The notes under the pieces: generated by a model
What the model saw: only the letters and a program-made list of their open reading frames with translations
Told to the model about the DNA's origin: nothing
The model's database searches: none
Shown: piece after piece, positions 1-6,544 of the stretch
Numbering within the stretch: position 1 is the stretch's first letter
How the letters are laid out: the number at the start of each line of letters is the position of its first letter
Source of the DNA: a virus
Length of the DNA stretch: 23,232 bases
IMG/VR virus record: IMGVR_UViG_3300037507_000724
Location: 1 to 23,232 of that record
Strand: one strand, 5' to 3'
Position numbers and translations under genes: made by a program

Positions 1-209
1 GCCCAGGTTGCAAGGCTGTCCTTTAGCTGCGCAAGGATCGCCCGCAGTCTGGCAGCCTTGACCGGAGCGGCTAGCTCATCAATAGTGCGGAGCTGATTGA
101 CCGCATCAATGATGATGTCGTTATAGGCATTGATGATGCGCCGGCCAACGCTATTGCTGAACCTGTTTAGGTCGATGGCATTGCGGTATAGCGCTTCTGG
201 TGTGCTCAT
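1..209 (-). CDS. MuF-like head morphogenesis protein, N-terminal part (runs off left edge)
   Basis: The reading frame starts at ATG 209 and stays open to the window edge, giving 69 complete codons. The visible N-terminus begins MSTPEALYRNAIDLNRFSNS and is a charged, helical segment. This type of N-terminus is seen in SPP1 gp7/MuF minor head proteins, which are encoded after the portal and act in capsid assembly or DNA ejection. The start overlaps the stop of the upstream 145-aa gene by ATGA (206-209), so translation is probably coupled. The position after terminase and portal fits the usual head-gene order. The diagnostic C-terminal MuF domain is outside the window, so the family call rests on context and on the style of the N-terminus. 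Confidence 0.6.
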   Translation of the reverse strand, partial: MSTPEALYRNAIDLNRFSNSVGRRIINAYNDIIIDAVNQLRTIDELAAPVKAARLRAILAQLKDSLATW

Positions 210-643
210 GCGCCTTTAAGACGCTTTTGCGATGGCTTGCGAGTACCCGCGACACGACGTGCTGCACTTGCTGGCTGACCAACAATGTTGTTAAGTTCAC
301 GAAAGTACCTTGCATCAGATTGAGCAAGCTGACGCAAGGTGCCCCGCAATGCGTCCGATACCTTGCCGGATCCTTGGCTTTGTTTACTAGATGCCGCAGT
401 TTTTTCATTGGCTCCTTTTTTAATGTTACGACGAATAATGCGCATACCTGCAACATTGCCTCCCAATGATTGCACGCGCATTTGCTCAGCCTTGTATAAA
501 TCACGTTGACCGCGACGCAATGCACGCGTCATACTGCCGCCTTTTGGCTGAGGTTTTGGCTGTTTTGGACGACTAAGTACCCCACCAGTACCACTGCCGG
601 CAAAGCGACCACGAGAGTCACGGGTTTGATTGCGAACAGCCAT
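206..643 (-). CDS. Basic hypothetical phage protein, 145 aa
   Basis: This 145-aa protein is rich in Arg, Lys, Gly and Gln and has low-complexity basic stretches (SRGRFAGSGTGG near residue 10, KPQPKGG near residue 32). No membrane segment or catalytic motif is visible. The ATG at 643 follows an A-rich stretch containing AAAGAG, a weak ribosome site. It lies between the portal-side genes and the MuF-like gene and overlaps the latter by 4 nt, so it is probably co-expressed with head genes. A nucleic-acid-binding, scaffold-like or minor structural role is possible from charge and position only. I do not recognise a family. Confidence 0.65.
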   Translation of the reverse strand: MAVRNQTRDSRGRFAGSGTGGVLSRPKQPKPQPKGGSMTRALRRGQRDLYKAEQMRVQSLGGNVAGMRIIRRNIKKGANEKTAASSKQSQGSGKVSDALRGTLRQLAQSDARYFRELNNIVGQPASAARRVAGTRKPSQKRLKGA

Positions 644-659
644 GGCAATAACTCTTTTT

Positions 660-920
660 TTATATGATACCCAATTGCTGCGGCGCGTATCCAGATCTAA
701 TGCTTACATTGGCGCCACGGGTTAATGCACCCTGTACTGCTGCAGCAAAGGCGTCGTAACCGTTCTGGCCGTCTTCCATGATGCGCAGCTCATCCACTTC
801 ATCGGCTTTGCCGTCTTTGTACCATGTCAGCCGGATGACAGCTAGCACCTCATCAGGCAGGTCGCAAACGGTGTAATCAAGTTCCTGTTTCCTGGGCTTC
901 TTCGGCTCCATCCATATCAT
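660..920 (-). CDS. Hypothetical protein after portal, about 86 aa
   Basis: The frame is open beyond 920, but the upstream part is antisense-like sequence inside the portal frame. The first plausible start is ATG 920 (MIWMEPKKPRKQE), with ATG 911 as alternative (83 aa). Either overlaps the 3' end of the portal gene by about 40 nt. The body contains an acidic/hydrophobic segment (DYTVCDLPDEVLAVIRL) and ends SGYAPQQLGII. No known domain is recognised. The gene stops 17 nt before the start of the basic 145-aa protein, so it sits in the head operon. Presence of a gene is well supported; the exact start is uncertain. Confidence 0.6.
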   Translation of the reverse strand: MIWMEPKKPRKQELDYTVCDLPDEVLAVIRLTWYKDGKADEVDELRIMEDGQNGYDAFAAAVQGALTRGANVSIRSGYAPQQLGII

Positions 921-2322
921 CAGGTCCACTAGCCAGTCTGTCAGCTTGTCCAGCAGACGGTAGATCAAGCCCCGCATTGGATGTGGCCTCCAGTTCCTCG
1001 TCCACATCAAAGTTATCGCCCAACACGTCGCCTTCGGCAAGCTCCCGGAGCAATGTCTCCTGCGAGATGGTGCCAGCGGTGTACAGCGACAGCAGGGCGG
1101 CGATGTCCTGCGGCTCAAGGCGTGCGCCGAGGAAGTCACGGTTGACGTAGGCGCTGCCGGCGGCAGTGGCATTGCCGAGATACTGCGCATGCCATTGCAG
1201 GCAGTTGTCGATCATGTCTTGCATGTTTTGCGCGATCACCATCATGGTGCTGTCGCCTTGGCTGCGGTCAATGCGCTTTGCCTCAGCGGTCTCGGCGCTC
1301 AGCTTTTGGCCTAGCACTGCCGACAGCCCTAGCTCGTTGATCTGCAACGCAAGCTGCTCAAGCCGGCGGAACTGCGCCTCAAAGCTGCGACCTGCAGGCT
1401 CGATGTACTCGGCACGGCCTTCGGCAGGGAATGCAATCGCTTCACCAGGTCCAGCTGATACCTCTTCCGCTGCTGACGGGAACCCGTAAAACGCCAGCAT
1501 TGGCACTGCTGAGATGTGCAGCTGGTTGTCAAGGTCCGACTGCACTTGATAGGTCTTGAGATTCAGCTCTGCGATGTCCTCAAGCGGCGGGCGCGACTCC
1601 ATAAAACCATGCCGCTGCGCGTAAGCAATGCTGAACGGGATCTCGCTAAGGCTGGTGCGGCCTTCATCGACGACGGTGAACTCACCGCTATCGGCTTTAC
1701 GGTGAATGCGGTACTCACCAGGCGTTAGGACACGCACCTGCTCGACGGACTTTTCGCCAAACTCACCATCGGGGACGGTGACGACTTCCGCCAGCCGGAG
1801 CTGTGTCAACACCTGCCGGCCTTCTTGAGTTTCGGTGCGCCAGCCAAGGATCTGCCGGGGCGTGTAGGTCACCCAATAGGGACGACCCCCATTAGCAGGT
1901 GCATCCACCAATGTACCAATGTGGCCATAACGGACCATCTTGCGGGCTGCTTCATAGGTCCAGACGTTGAGGTCATTGCCTTGCAGGTCTACGTCGAATA
2001 ATTGTTCGCGGATGATGTCAGCGGTGTCATCCAGTCGGACGGGCTTGCGGGTCAGCATGCCGGCCAGCATTCGCTCAAGGCGGATGTAGTACGGCGGGCA
2101 GACGCTACGGGCTAGGCGGTTGTCGTAGGACTCGTCCAGCTCGCGTGGCTCTTGCGGCAGGTAACGGCGATGCTTCTTACGCATGCCGTAGGTGCCCTGC
2201 AGCAGGTCCTCGATTAGCAACCAGTGCGGCTCTTGCGCGTACCAAGCAGTGTTGGGGTCGCTGACCTTCGATACGGTGCGCTGCGCTAGCGGCCGGTCGT
2301 AGAAGTTGTACCCGCTATGCAC
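877..2322 (-). CDS. Phage portal protein (DUF4055-like)
   Basis: A 481-aa protein, within the usual size range of portal proteins, which form the dodecameric channel for DNA packaging and the attachment point for the tail. The N-terminal third resembles the DUF4055 portal family: the segment RLERMLAGMLTRKPVRL near residues 82-98, then GHIGTLVDAPANGGRP, and a mid-protein stretch with DLDNQLHISAVPMLAFYGF. The C-terminus is acidic (DDMDGAEEAQETGT). The start codon is GTG at 2322; no strong Shine-Dalgarno is seen, and a small inverted repeat (2335-2350) lies just upstream. Its place downstream of TerS/TerL and upstream of a MuF-like gene supports the call. Assignment to this portal subfamily is by recollection of its motifs, not by search. 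Confidence 0.85.
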   Translation of the reverse strand: MHSGYNFYDRPLAQRTVSKVSDPNTAWYAQEPHWLLIEDLLQGTYGMRKKHRRYLPQEPRELDESYDNRLARSVCPPYYIRLERMLAGMLTRKPVRLDDTADIIREQLFDVDLQGNDLNVWTYEAARKMVRYGHIGTLVDAPANGGRPYWVTYTPRQILGWRTETQEGRQVLTQLRLAEVVTVPDGEFGEKSVEQVRVLTPGEYRIHRKADSGEFTVVDEGRTSLSEIPFSIAYAQRHGFMESRPPLEDIAELNLKTYQVQSDLDNQLHISAVPMLAFYGFPSAAEEVSAGPGEAIAFPAEGRAEYIEPAGRSFEAQFRRLEQLALQINELGLSAVLGQKLSAETAEAKRIDRSQGDSTMMVIAQNMQDMIDNCLQWHAQYLGNATAAGSAYVNRDFLGARLEPQDIAALLSLYTAGTISQETLLRELAEGDVLGDNFDVDEELEATSNAGLDLPSAGQADRLASGPDDMDGAEEAQETGT

Positions 2323-2334
2323 GACCGCTAACTG

Positions 2335-2350
2335 CTGACAATGGTGTCAG
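2335..2350. promoter_or_regulatory. Small perfect inverted repeat before portal gene
   Basis: CTGACA, a 4-nt loop, TGTCAG. It lies between the stop of the 43-aa gene (2352) and the GTG start of the portal (2322). It could be an mRNA hairpin that affects portal translation, or an operator half-site pair. No T-run follows, so it is not a classic terminator. Function is unknown. Confidence 0.3.
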
Positions 2351-2351
2351 T

Positions 2352-2483
2352 TTACGGCTTCAGCCCCTGATGGCAGGCCGGGTGGTTGTGAGCCTGGTCA
2401 CGGCCGACGCTGATGCCAATGCCGTACATCATGAATAGCAGCGTCAGGGCTGCAAAGCGATTGAGCCAGGGGTTGGTGGTCAT
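2352..2483 (-). CDS. Small single-span membrane protein, 43 aa
   Basis: A short frame starting at ATG 2483 and ending TAA 2352. The protein reads MTTNPWLNRF followed by a hydrophobic segment of about 17 residues (AALTLLFMMYGIGISVG), then a short His-rich polar tail. The start overlaps the upstream gene's stop as ATGA (2480-2483), the same coupling used throughout the operon, and this is the main reason to believe it is real. The predicted topology is one transmembrane helix. Such small membrane proteins are frequent in phage head operons; no function can be assigned. Confidence 0.6.
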   Translation of the reverse strand: MTTNPWLNRFAALTLLFMMYGIGISVGRDQAHNHPACHQGLKP

Positions 2484-2755
2484 GGGAGAGGTTGGATAGG
2501 TAATTCAGATACAGGCACCCACCAAAGCTCGGTGGTCCAGATGCCGCCGGTTCGCATTAGGTAATGCTCATAGGCGACAAACTCTTTGGTTTCGCCTTCC
2601 GGCGTGCAGGTCTCGCCGCGAGCATGTGGCGATGAAGCGGGGATGTAGATAGCACGCTCACACGGCGGCCATAAGCCTTGGGCGCGGTACTGCTCGTAGG
2701 TGAAGCGCATAGCTGTTTGGTTGAGAGGGGCGCCGTAGCGCCCCATTTCTGTCAT
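2480..2755 (-). CDS. Hypothetical protein, 91 aa
   Basis: The frame begins with ATG 2755, overlapping the upstream stop as ATGA (2752-2755). An internal start at 2710 (MRFTYEQYRAQGLW, 76 aa) is possible. The protein is rich in Trp, Tyr and Pro (RTGGIWTTELWWVPVSEL near the C-terminus) and has two Cys. No known domain is recognised. It sits between two other small genes expressed from the promoter at 3061-3088. The ATGA overlaps on both sides argue for a real, coupled gene. Confidence 0.6.
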   Translation of the reverse strand: MTEMGRYGAPLNQTAMRFTYEQYRAQGLWPPCERAIYIPASSPHARGETCTPEGETKEFVAYEHYLMRTGGIWTTELWWVPVSELPIQPLP

Positions 2756-3018
2756 GCAAGTGCTTGATTGGCAAGCATCTCGTTGGCAGTGTTGAGCCGC
2801 TGGAACAGTTGCGGCAGGATGTGGAAGTGGCGCTCACGCTTAGCGGCTTCAATCATGTCAAGAGTCTCATTGCGAAACTCTTGCCACTCTTGACGCTGCG
2901 ACTTGCGGGCGGGCTTGGTGACGGGCTCAAGGATGACCACTGTGGGGCGTTGAGCGAGGTTCTGAGCCTTAAAGGCGGCGATCTCGGCGGCGGTGCGGGT
3001 GGGGTTAAAGCGGGTCAT
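2752..3018 (-). CDS. Hypothetical protein, 88 aa, first gene after promoter
   Basis: The frame extends to an ATG at 3069, but that codon abuts the predicted -10 element (3061-3066) and would lie upstream of the transcript start. The likely start is therefore ATG 3018 (MTRFNPTRTAAEIAAF). The protein is helical and charged, with a Lys/Arg/Gln-rich centre (KPARKSQRQEWQEFRNE) and no Cys. It may be a small structural or DNA-associated protein; no family is recognised. It is the first cistron of the leftward head operon, followed by ATGA-coupled genes. Confidence 0.6.
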   Translation of the reverse strand: MTRFNPTRTAAEIAAFKAQNLAQRPTVVILEPVTKPARKSQRQEWQEFRNETLDMIEAAKRERHFHILPQLFQRLNTANEMLANQALA

Positions 3019-3060
3019 GGGTGGGATTTGATTGCCGGAGGTCTTGCCCCCGATGAACCA

Positions 3061-3088
3061 ACTATACACCCCATGCCGCCGTGGTCAA
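3061..3088 (-). promoter_or_regulatory. Sigma70-type promoter for the head operon
   Basis: On the minus strand: TTGACC (3083-3088), a 16-bp spacer, TATAGT (3061-3066). Both boxes match consensus at five of six positions. It lies just after the TerL stop (3104) and would start transcripts near 3054, ahead of the 88-aa gene and portal. The -35 and several spacer bases are shared with the promoter at 13715-13742. Confidence 0.65.
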
Positions 3089-3103
3089 TCCCCGTTACAC
3101 TTG

Positions 3104-4453
3104 TTAATAAAGCCTGACGCCCGTGCTGCGGCCAGCGCCAGCGTGCAGCGGGTTGAACTCGCGCCACACCAGGTAGCCGAGCGCGTCGTTCATGTGGTCA
3201 AAGCCCGCGTCCTTGTCCGGCTCGCCCTTGTCGGTGTAGCACTGCAGCTCCAGGCACTCGATCACGCGACGGCAGCCCTGCGCCACCTGTAGACGCACCT
3301 GCCCTTTGCCATTTTCCAGCAGCGCCTGCACGGCCGCTACCCGATCACGCACTGGCGGGTTGCTGCGTGGTGACTGGTTCGACATGCCGTAGGACTCCAG
3401 GATCTGGATGTCGGTCTGGCTTGCGTTGGTGCTGCGGCTGCCACCGCTGGCGTCGGGGTAGATGTAGATCTGCTGCTGCGGGTGCCGGCGGCGGATCTCT
3501 TGCGCTAAAGCGTCGGTGTCATGGGCACCGGCAATCTCGTCGATCACCAGCAGGCCGTTGTTCAGCCGGATGGCGATCACCGCAGACATGTTGCCCACGT
3601 TGAAGTCAATGCCAACCCGGATCGGCTCCGATGCAGTATTTGGCGGCTCTGCAATGCAGTGTTTGTTGCGGTCAAAGCGGTCATACACCTGCCCAGTTGT
3701 CAGGTTGACGAACTCGCCGTCGAGGTACGCCCGCAGCAGGCTCGGATCGTAGTTGGCTTCTAGTCGCTCGATGAAGTCCGGCGGCAGGTGTGGGTTGTCC
3801 GCCGTGCGCATCTTGATGAGCTGCCGGTCTGGCCGCTGCTTTGCCTCATCGCTGCCAAAGGTGTTCCACATCCACCGGAATCCCTCTGGCGTGGATGCCG
3901 CGCCAAACTGCCGGACATTGCCAGACCGCAAACGGCCAAGGATCTTCGGGAATGCCTTATTGGCAATGCTGGGCGTTACCGTGTCAATTTCGTCAGCCAA
4001 AACCCAGGCAAGGTTCAAGCCAATGATGCGGCTCCAGTTCTCAAAGCTGCGGCACAGGATCTTGGTGTCACCGCCCGGCAGGTGCAGCATGTACTCCGGC
4101 AGCGGCGACGCCCTGAAGGTGTACGGGATGTCGTACGCCTCAAGGAATGCCTCGAAGTCCGTCTGCCAGATGTCGCGGATCAGCGGTCCAGTTGGCTCCA
4201 TCACGCAGCCGATAAAGCCTTGGTTGACCGCTGCCAGCATCACGGCTTTAGCGCACAATGCCCTGGTCTTGCCAGCGCCATACCCCGCACTGATGCCAAG
4301 GATCTGCGTTGCAGTGTCATCGACAAACGCAAGCTGCCCAGGGTGCAGGTCGCTTCTGATACGCGCAACTAGATCACCCGTATCCTCTGGCGTCTGCTGC
4401 TGCATGAAAGCAAGCAGCGGCACTGGTTCACATATGCCAGACAGCAGGCTCAC
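3104..4453 (-). CDS. terL: Terminase large subunit
   Basis: The packaging motor: an ATPase that pumps DNA into the prohead plus a nuclease that cuts it. The 449-aa protein has the ATPase P-loop GYGAGKT (residues 57-63), a Walker B with DEID (154-157) and the coupling motif ASTPEG (about 186-191). The C-terminal RNase H-like nuclease shows GIDF (D283), YPDAS (D334) and a late HMNDALGY segment, giving the expected acidic triad. The start is GTG 4453, overlapping the TerS stop as GTGA; an internal ATG at 4405 is a possible alternative. TerS lies immediately upstream and the portal downstream, the standard order. Confidence 0.95.
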   Translation of the reverse strand: MSLLSGICEPVPLLAFMQQQTPEDTGDLVARIRSDLHPGQLAFVDDTATQILGISAGYGAGKTRALCAKAVMLAAVNQGFIGCVMEPTGPLIRDIWQTDFEAFLEAYDIPYTFRASPLPEYMLHLPGGDTKILCRSFENWSRIIGLNLAWVLADEIDTVTPSIANKAFPKILGRLRSGNVRQFGAASTPEGFRWMWNTFGSDEAKQRPDRQLIKMRTADNPHLPPDFIERLEANYDPSLLRAYLDGEFVNLTTGQVYDRFDRNKHCIAEPPNTASEPIRVGIDFNVGNMSAVIAIRLNNGLLVIDEIAGAHDTDALAQEIRRRHPQQQIYIYPDASGGSRSTNASQTDIQILESYGMSNQSPRSNPPVRDRVAAVQALLENGKGQVRLQVAQGCRRVIECLELQCYTDKGEPDKDAGFDHMNDALGYLVWREFNPLHAGAGRSTGVRLY

Positions 4454-4773
4454 GACATCTCAAACCGCAGCAGCCGGGCTTGCTTCTCAAGCGCCATCAA
4501 AGCGGTACCGAGTTGCTCTTTGTCTGATGCACGACGCTCATATTCCTGCAGCCTGGCAACGGCAGCCTCTAGCCATTGAGGCCGCTCTATCTCGGCGTCA
4601 AGCGATAGGAGTTGGCGAGCGCGAGCAATGTAAGCATCGGCCTGGCGCTCGCCTATTCCCCAGTTCTCCGCTGCAAATTGTATGATTTGCCTTCTACTAT
4701 GTGCACGCAAGAGCAAGCTGTAGACAGCATTTACACGCTGGTCAGACTCTGTATTGTTGCACTTGCGCGCCAT
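4450..4773 (-). CDS. terS: Terminase small subunit
   Basis: The DNA-recognition subunit of the packaging enzyme. It is 107 aa, with an N-terminal helix-turn-helix-like region (SRRQIIQFAAENWGIGERQADAYIARA, residues about 26-52) followed by a helical oligomerisation segment. This pattern is typical of small terminases. The ATG at 4773 is preceded by GGGAG seven bases upstream, one of the better ribosome sites on this strand. The gene overlaps TerL by 4 nt. Its upstream neighbour is the sliding-clamp gene, whose stop is only 4 nt away, so replication and packaging genes are in one transcription unit. Confidence 0.85.
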   Translation of the reverse strand: MARKCNNTESDQRVNAVYSLLLRAHSRRQIIQFAAENWGIGERQADAYIARARQLLSLDAEIERPQWLEAAVARLQEYERRASDKEQLGTALMALEKQARLLRFEMS

Positions 4774-4777
4774 TGTA

Positions 4778-5818
4778 TTACTCCCGGATTTGAATCGGCA
4801 TGATGAGATAAGTCTGCTCCGTCATGCTAGTCGGCCTTAGGACGACCGGCGTTGTTGCACTATTGGCCGACAGTGTAACAGTCTCCGCTTGGCGCATGGC
4901 CTTCAGTCCATCAAGCAGATAATGCACGTTGAACGCCCATGTGCCGGTTGCTGTGCCTTCGTAGGTGATCAGCTCTTTGCCGTTGTTGGCATCGGCCTCA
5001 GCGGTGATGGCAAGGCCACCTGATCCGGCGGTGAGCTTAACGACGGAGTTGTGCGCCTCTGCGATCAGGGAGACGCGCTCCAGGCACCGGGTAAAGCGAT
5101 GCCGGTCCAAGGTCATGGTGTGCTCAAAGCCGGCGGGCACCAGCGCTGCCACGTTGGGAAACTTGCCATCAAGGATGCGGCTGTAGATGGTGACGCCATC
5201 ACCGGCATCGATAACCGCCTGACCGGCTGCGGCAGCAATGCCGACGACTCGATCCTGCAGCAGCTTCATCGTGCTTGCTGGCAGAACCAGGTCGATGCCA
5301 TCGGGCAGCGCTACGGGCACACGCATCAGCCGGTGGCCGTCTGTGGCCTCCATGAAGCCGGCTGCCATGTGGATGCCTTGGAGGATCTGCTTGCTGCTGT
5401 CGGTGCTAACGGCAATCATGCAGGCACGCGCACCAGCGGTCAGGTCCAACTCGGTGCTAGGAGCCTCTACAACGGGCATGGCGGGGTAATCGGCTGCATC
5501 ACCCACAGCAAGCCCGTAAGAGCCGCTGGAGGCGCTCACAGCGCCGTCTGAGAGCGTCACAGGCTCGCCGTCGTCCATGCGGCTTACCAGACCCGCCAGC
5601 AGCCGATACGGCAGTGCCACGGTGCCAGCAGTGTCTATGGCTGCCGGTACGGACACCGTGATGCCGAGTTCCAGGTTGAAGCCTGTGACGGTCATGGTTG
5701 CGGCATCGGCAGCAATCAGGCAGCAGCTCAGGATTGGATGGCTGTTGCTGGTGCTGATGGCTGGAGCAATGGTGCGTAGCGCATAGCTGAGATCAGCCTG
5801 CGTGGTGATGAGTTTCAT
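4778..5818 (-). CDS. dnaN: DNA polymerase III beta sliding clamp, phage-encoded
   Basis: A 346-aa DnaN homologue, slightly shorter than cellular clamps. The clamp encircles DNA and tethers polymerase and other partners. The N-terminus (MKLITTQADLSYALRTI, then HPILSCCLI, TGFNLELGI) follows cyanobacterial DnaN closely. ATDGHRL in the middle domain and YLIMPIQIRE at the C-terminus (matching the YLIMP(M/I) ending of bacterial clamps) are diagnostic. It is ATGA-coupled to the 66-aa gene upstream. No DNA polymerase gene is visible in the window, so the protein probably loads on phage DNA and recruits host Pol III or phage factors. Acquisition from a cyanobacterial host is inferred from resemblance. 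Confidence 0.9.
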   Translation of the reverse strand: MKLITTQADLSYALRTIAPAISTSNSHPILSCCLIAADAATMTVTGFNLELGITVSVPAAIDTAGTVALPYRLLAGLVSRMDDGEPVTLSDGAVSASSGSYGLAVGDAADYPAMPVVEAPSTELDLTAGARACMIAVSTDSSKQILQGIHMAAGFMEATDGHRLMRVPVALPDGIDLVLPASTMKLLQDRVVGIAAAAGQAVIDAGDGVTIYSRILDGKFPNVAALVPAGFEHTMTLDRHRFTRCLERVSLIAEAHNSVVKLTAGSGGLAITAEADANNGKELITYEGTATGTWAFNVHYLLDGLKAMRQAETVTLSANSATTPVVLRPTSMTEQTYLIMPIQIRE

Positions 5819-6015
5819 GTGGCGGCATCGGTAAGGATGGAAACAATGCGCTCGTAGTCAGCGGCGAATGATGCAACCAGTTCAGCCGGGATTGGCTGCT
5901 GGTCATCTTGGGCATTGTCGCGGATGGCAGCGGCGTATGCAAGCGCATGCTCCATGGCGTCATGGAGCCGGTTGATTACGGGTTGCTGCTTGGCTGCGAT
6001 GTTGATGAGATCCAT
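5815..6015 (-). CDS. Small helical protein, 66 aa
   Basis: A 66-aa acidic, Ala-rich helical protein (MDLINIAAKQQPVINRLHDA at the start). No Cys, membrane segment or known motif. It overlaps the 3' end of the RHH gene by 40 nt in another frame and the start of the clamp gene by ATGA. This compact coupling supports expression. It could be a partner of the clamp or RHH protein, but nothing in the sequence proves this. Confidence 0.55.
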   Translation of the reverse strand: MDLINIAAKQQPVINRLHDAMEHALAYAAAIRDNAQDDQQPIPAELVASFAADYERIVSILTDAAT

Positions 6016-6248
6016 GTAATGACATAAGCGACAAGCTGCTCAACCATGCGCCGTGGGATGTCCCCGCGCACATTGGCTAGCGCGTCAGACACTAGTCGGT
6101 GATAACGCGCCACGGTGAGGCCACTGTCGCAATTCGCAACAAGCGCCCGACTGCGGATCAACTCGCTACGGCTGACGCCTGCCATAGCCGCCTGCTGGTC
6201 CAGCGCCACGAGGTCTGCAGGCTCAAAACGGACTTTGACTTCTTTCAT
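5976..6248 (-). CDS. Ribbon-helix-helix DNA-binding protein, 90 aa
   Basis: The N-terminus has the RHH pattern: a beta strand EVKVRFEPADLVALDQQA (residues 3-20) followed by AGVSRSELIRSRAL, where SRSELIR matches the second helix of Arc/CopG/MobC-type proteins. The C-terminal part may oligomerise. It is the first gene downstream of the iteron array, and one iteron copy (6254-6264) sits 6 nt in front of its ATG with no Shine-Dalgarno visible. It is a candidate iteron-binding protein or autorepressor. Which protein binds the iterons is not shown by the sequence. Confidence 0.75.
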   Translation of the reverse strand: MKEVKVRFEPADLVALDQQAAMAGVSRSELIRSRALVANCDSGLTVARYHRLVSDALANVRGDIPRRMVEQLVAYVITWISSTSQPSSNP

Positions 6249-6253
6249 TTGGT

Positions 6254-6537
6254 GGCGGACGCAAGGAATGCAGTGTAGGACAGGGATCTCAGTGATGGCG
6301 GACGCAAGTGAGCCATAGGCGGACGCAAAAAACCTAGTCGTAGCAAGGGAGGACGCAAAATCGGGTTTTTCCCTTACCCCCCCTATACGTTCTACACCTT
6401 CCCCCCTCCCGTTTTTCTATACACGATATTTATCCCCTATTTGCGTCCGCCAAGGTAAAAAGATAGATAGAGACAGGGTTTTTGCGTCCGCCATTTGCGT
6501 CCGCCTAGCGTCCGCCGTGACGCAAGTTGCGTCCGCC
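6254..6537. repeat. Candidate replication origin: two opposed arms of 11-bp iterons
   Basis: The unit GGCGGACGCAA occurs in the left arm at 6254, 6297, 6318 and 6348 (last with one mismatch). It occurs inverted (TTGCGTCCGCC) in the right arm at 6441, 6482, 6495, 6506 (one mismatch) and 6527. A partial forward copy is at 6519-6525. An exact forward copy at 6602-6612 and a partial inverted copy at 6551-6557 lie inside the primase gene. Start-to-start spacings (43, 21, 30; 41, 13, 11, 21) mostly fall near whole helical turns. The arms flank a pyrimidine-rich core and adjoin the primase-helicase gene. This matches iteron origins in general layout. The 296-base gap holds no convincing gene. Confidence 0.7.
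6366..6440 (+). other. Pyrimidine-rich core between iteron arms
   Basis: Seventy-five bases between the two iteron arms contain only three G on the plus strand, with C-runs, T-runs and two TATAC-containing segments (6384-6388 and 6418-6422). Such strongly strand-asymmetric, partly AT-rich sequence is a plausible duplex-unwinding or primer-synthesis site. No open reading frame or strong promoter was identified here. Confidence 0.5.
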
Positions 6538-6544
6538 AACCGTC

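Noticed and set aside
3067-3069. ATG 3069 as start of the small gene before the portal
   Set aside because: It abuts the predicted -10 box and would be upstream of the transcript start; ATG 3018 is preferred.
3753-4685. Long plus-strand open frame of 310 codons
   Set aside because: It lies antisense to terL and terS, whose motifs are unmistakable; its translation has no domain character and looks like GC-rich shadow sequence.
6254-6537. Iterons as a CRISPR array
   Set aside because: Units are only 11 bp, spacers are irregular (0 to 32 bp within the arms), and the arms are in opposite orientation.
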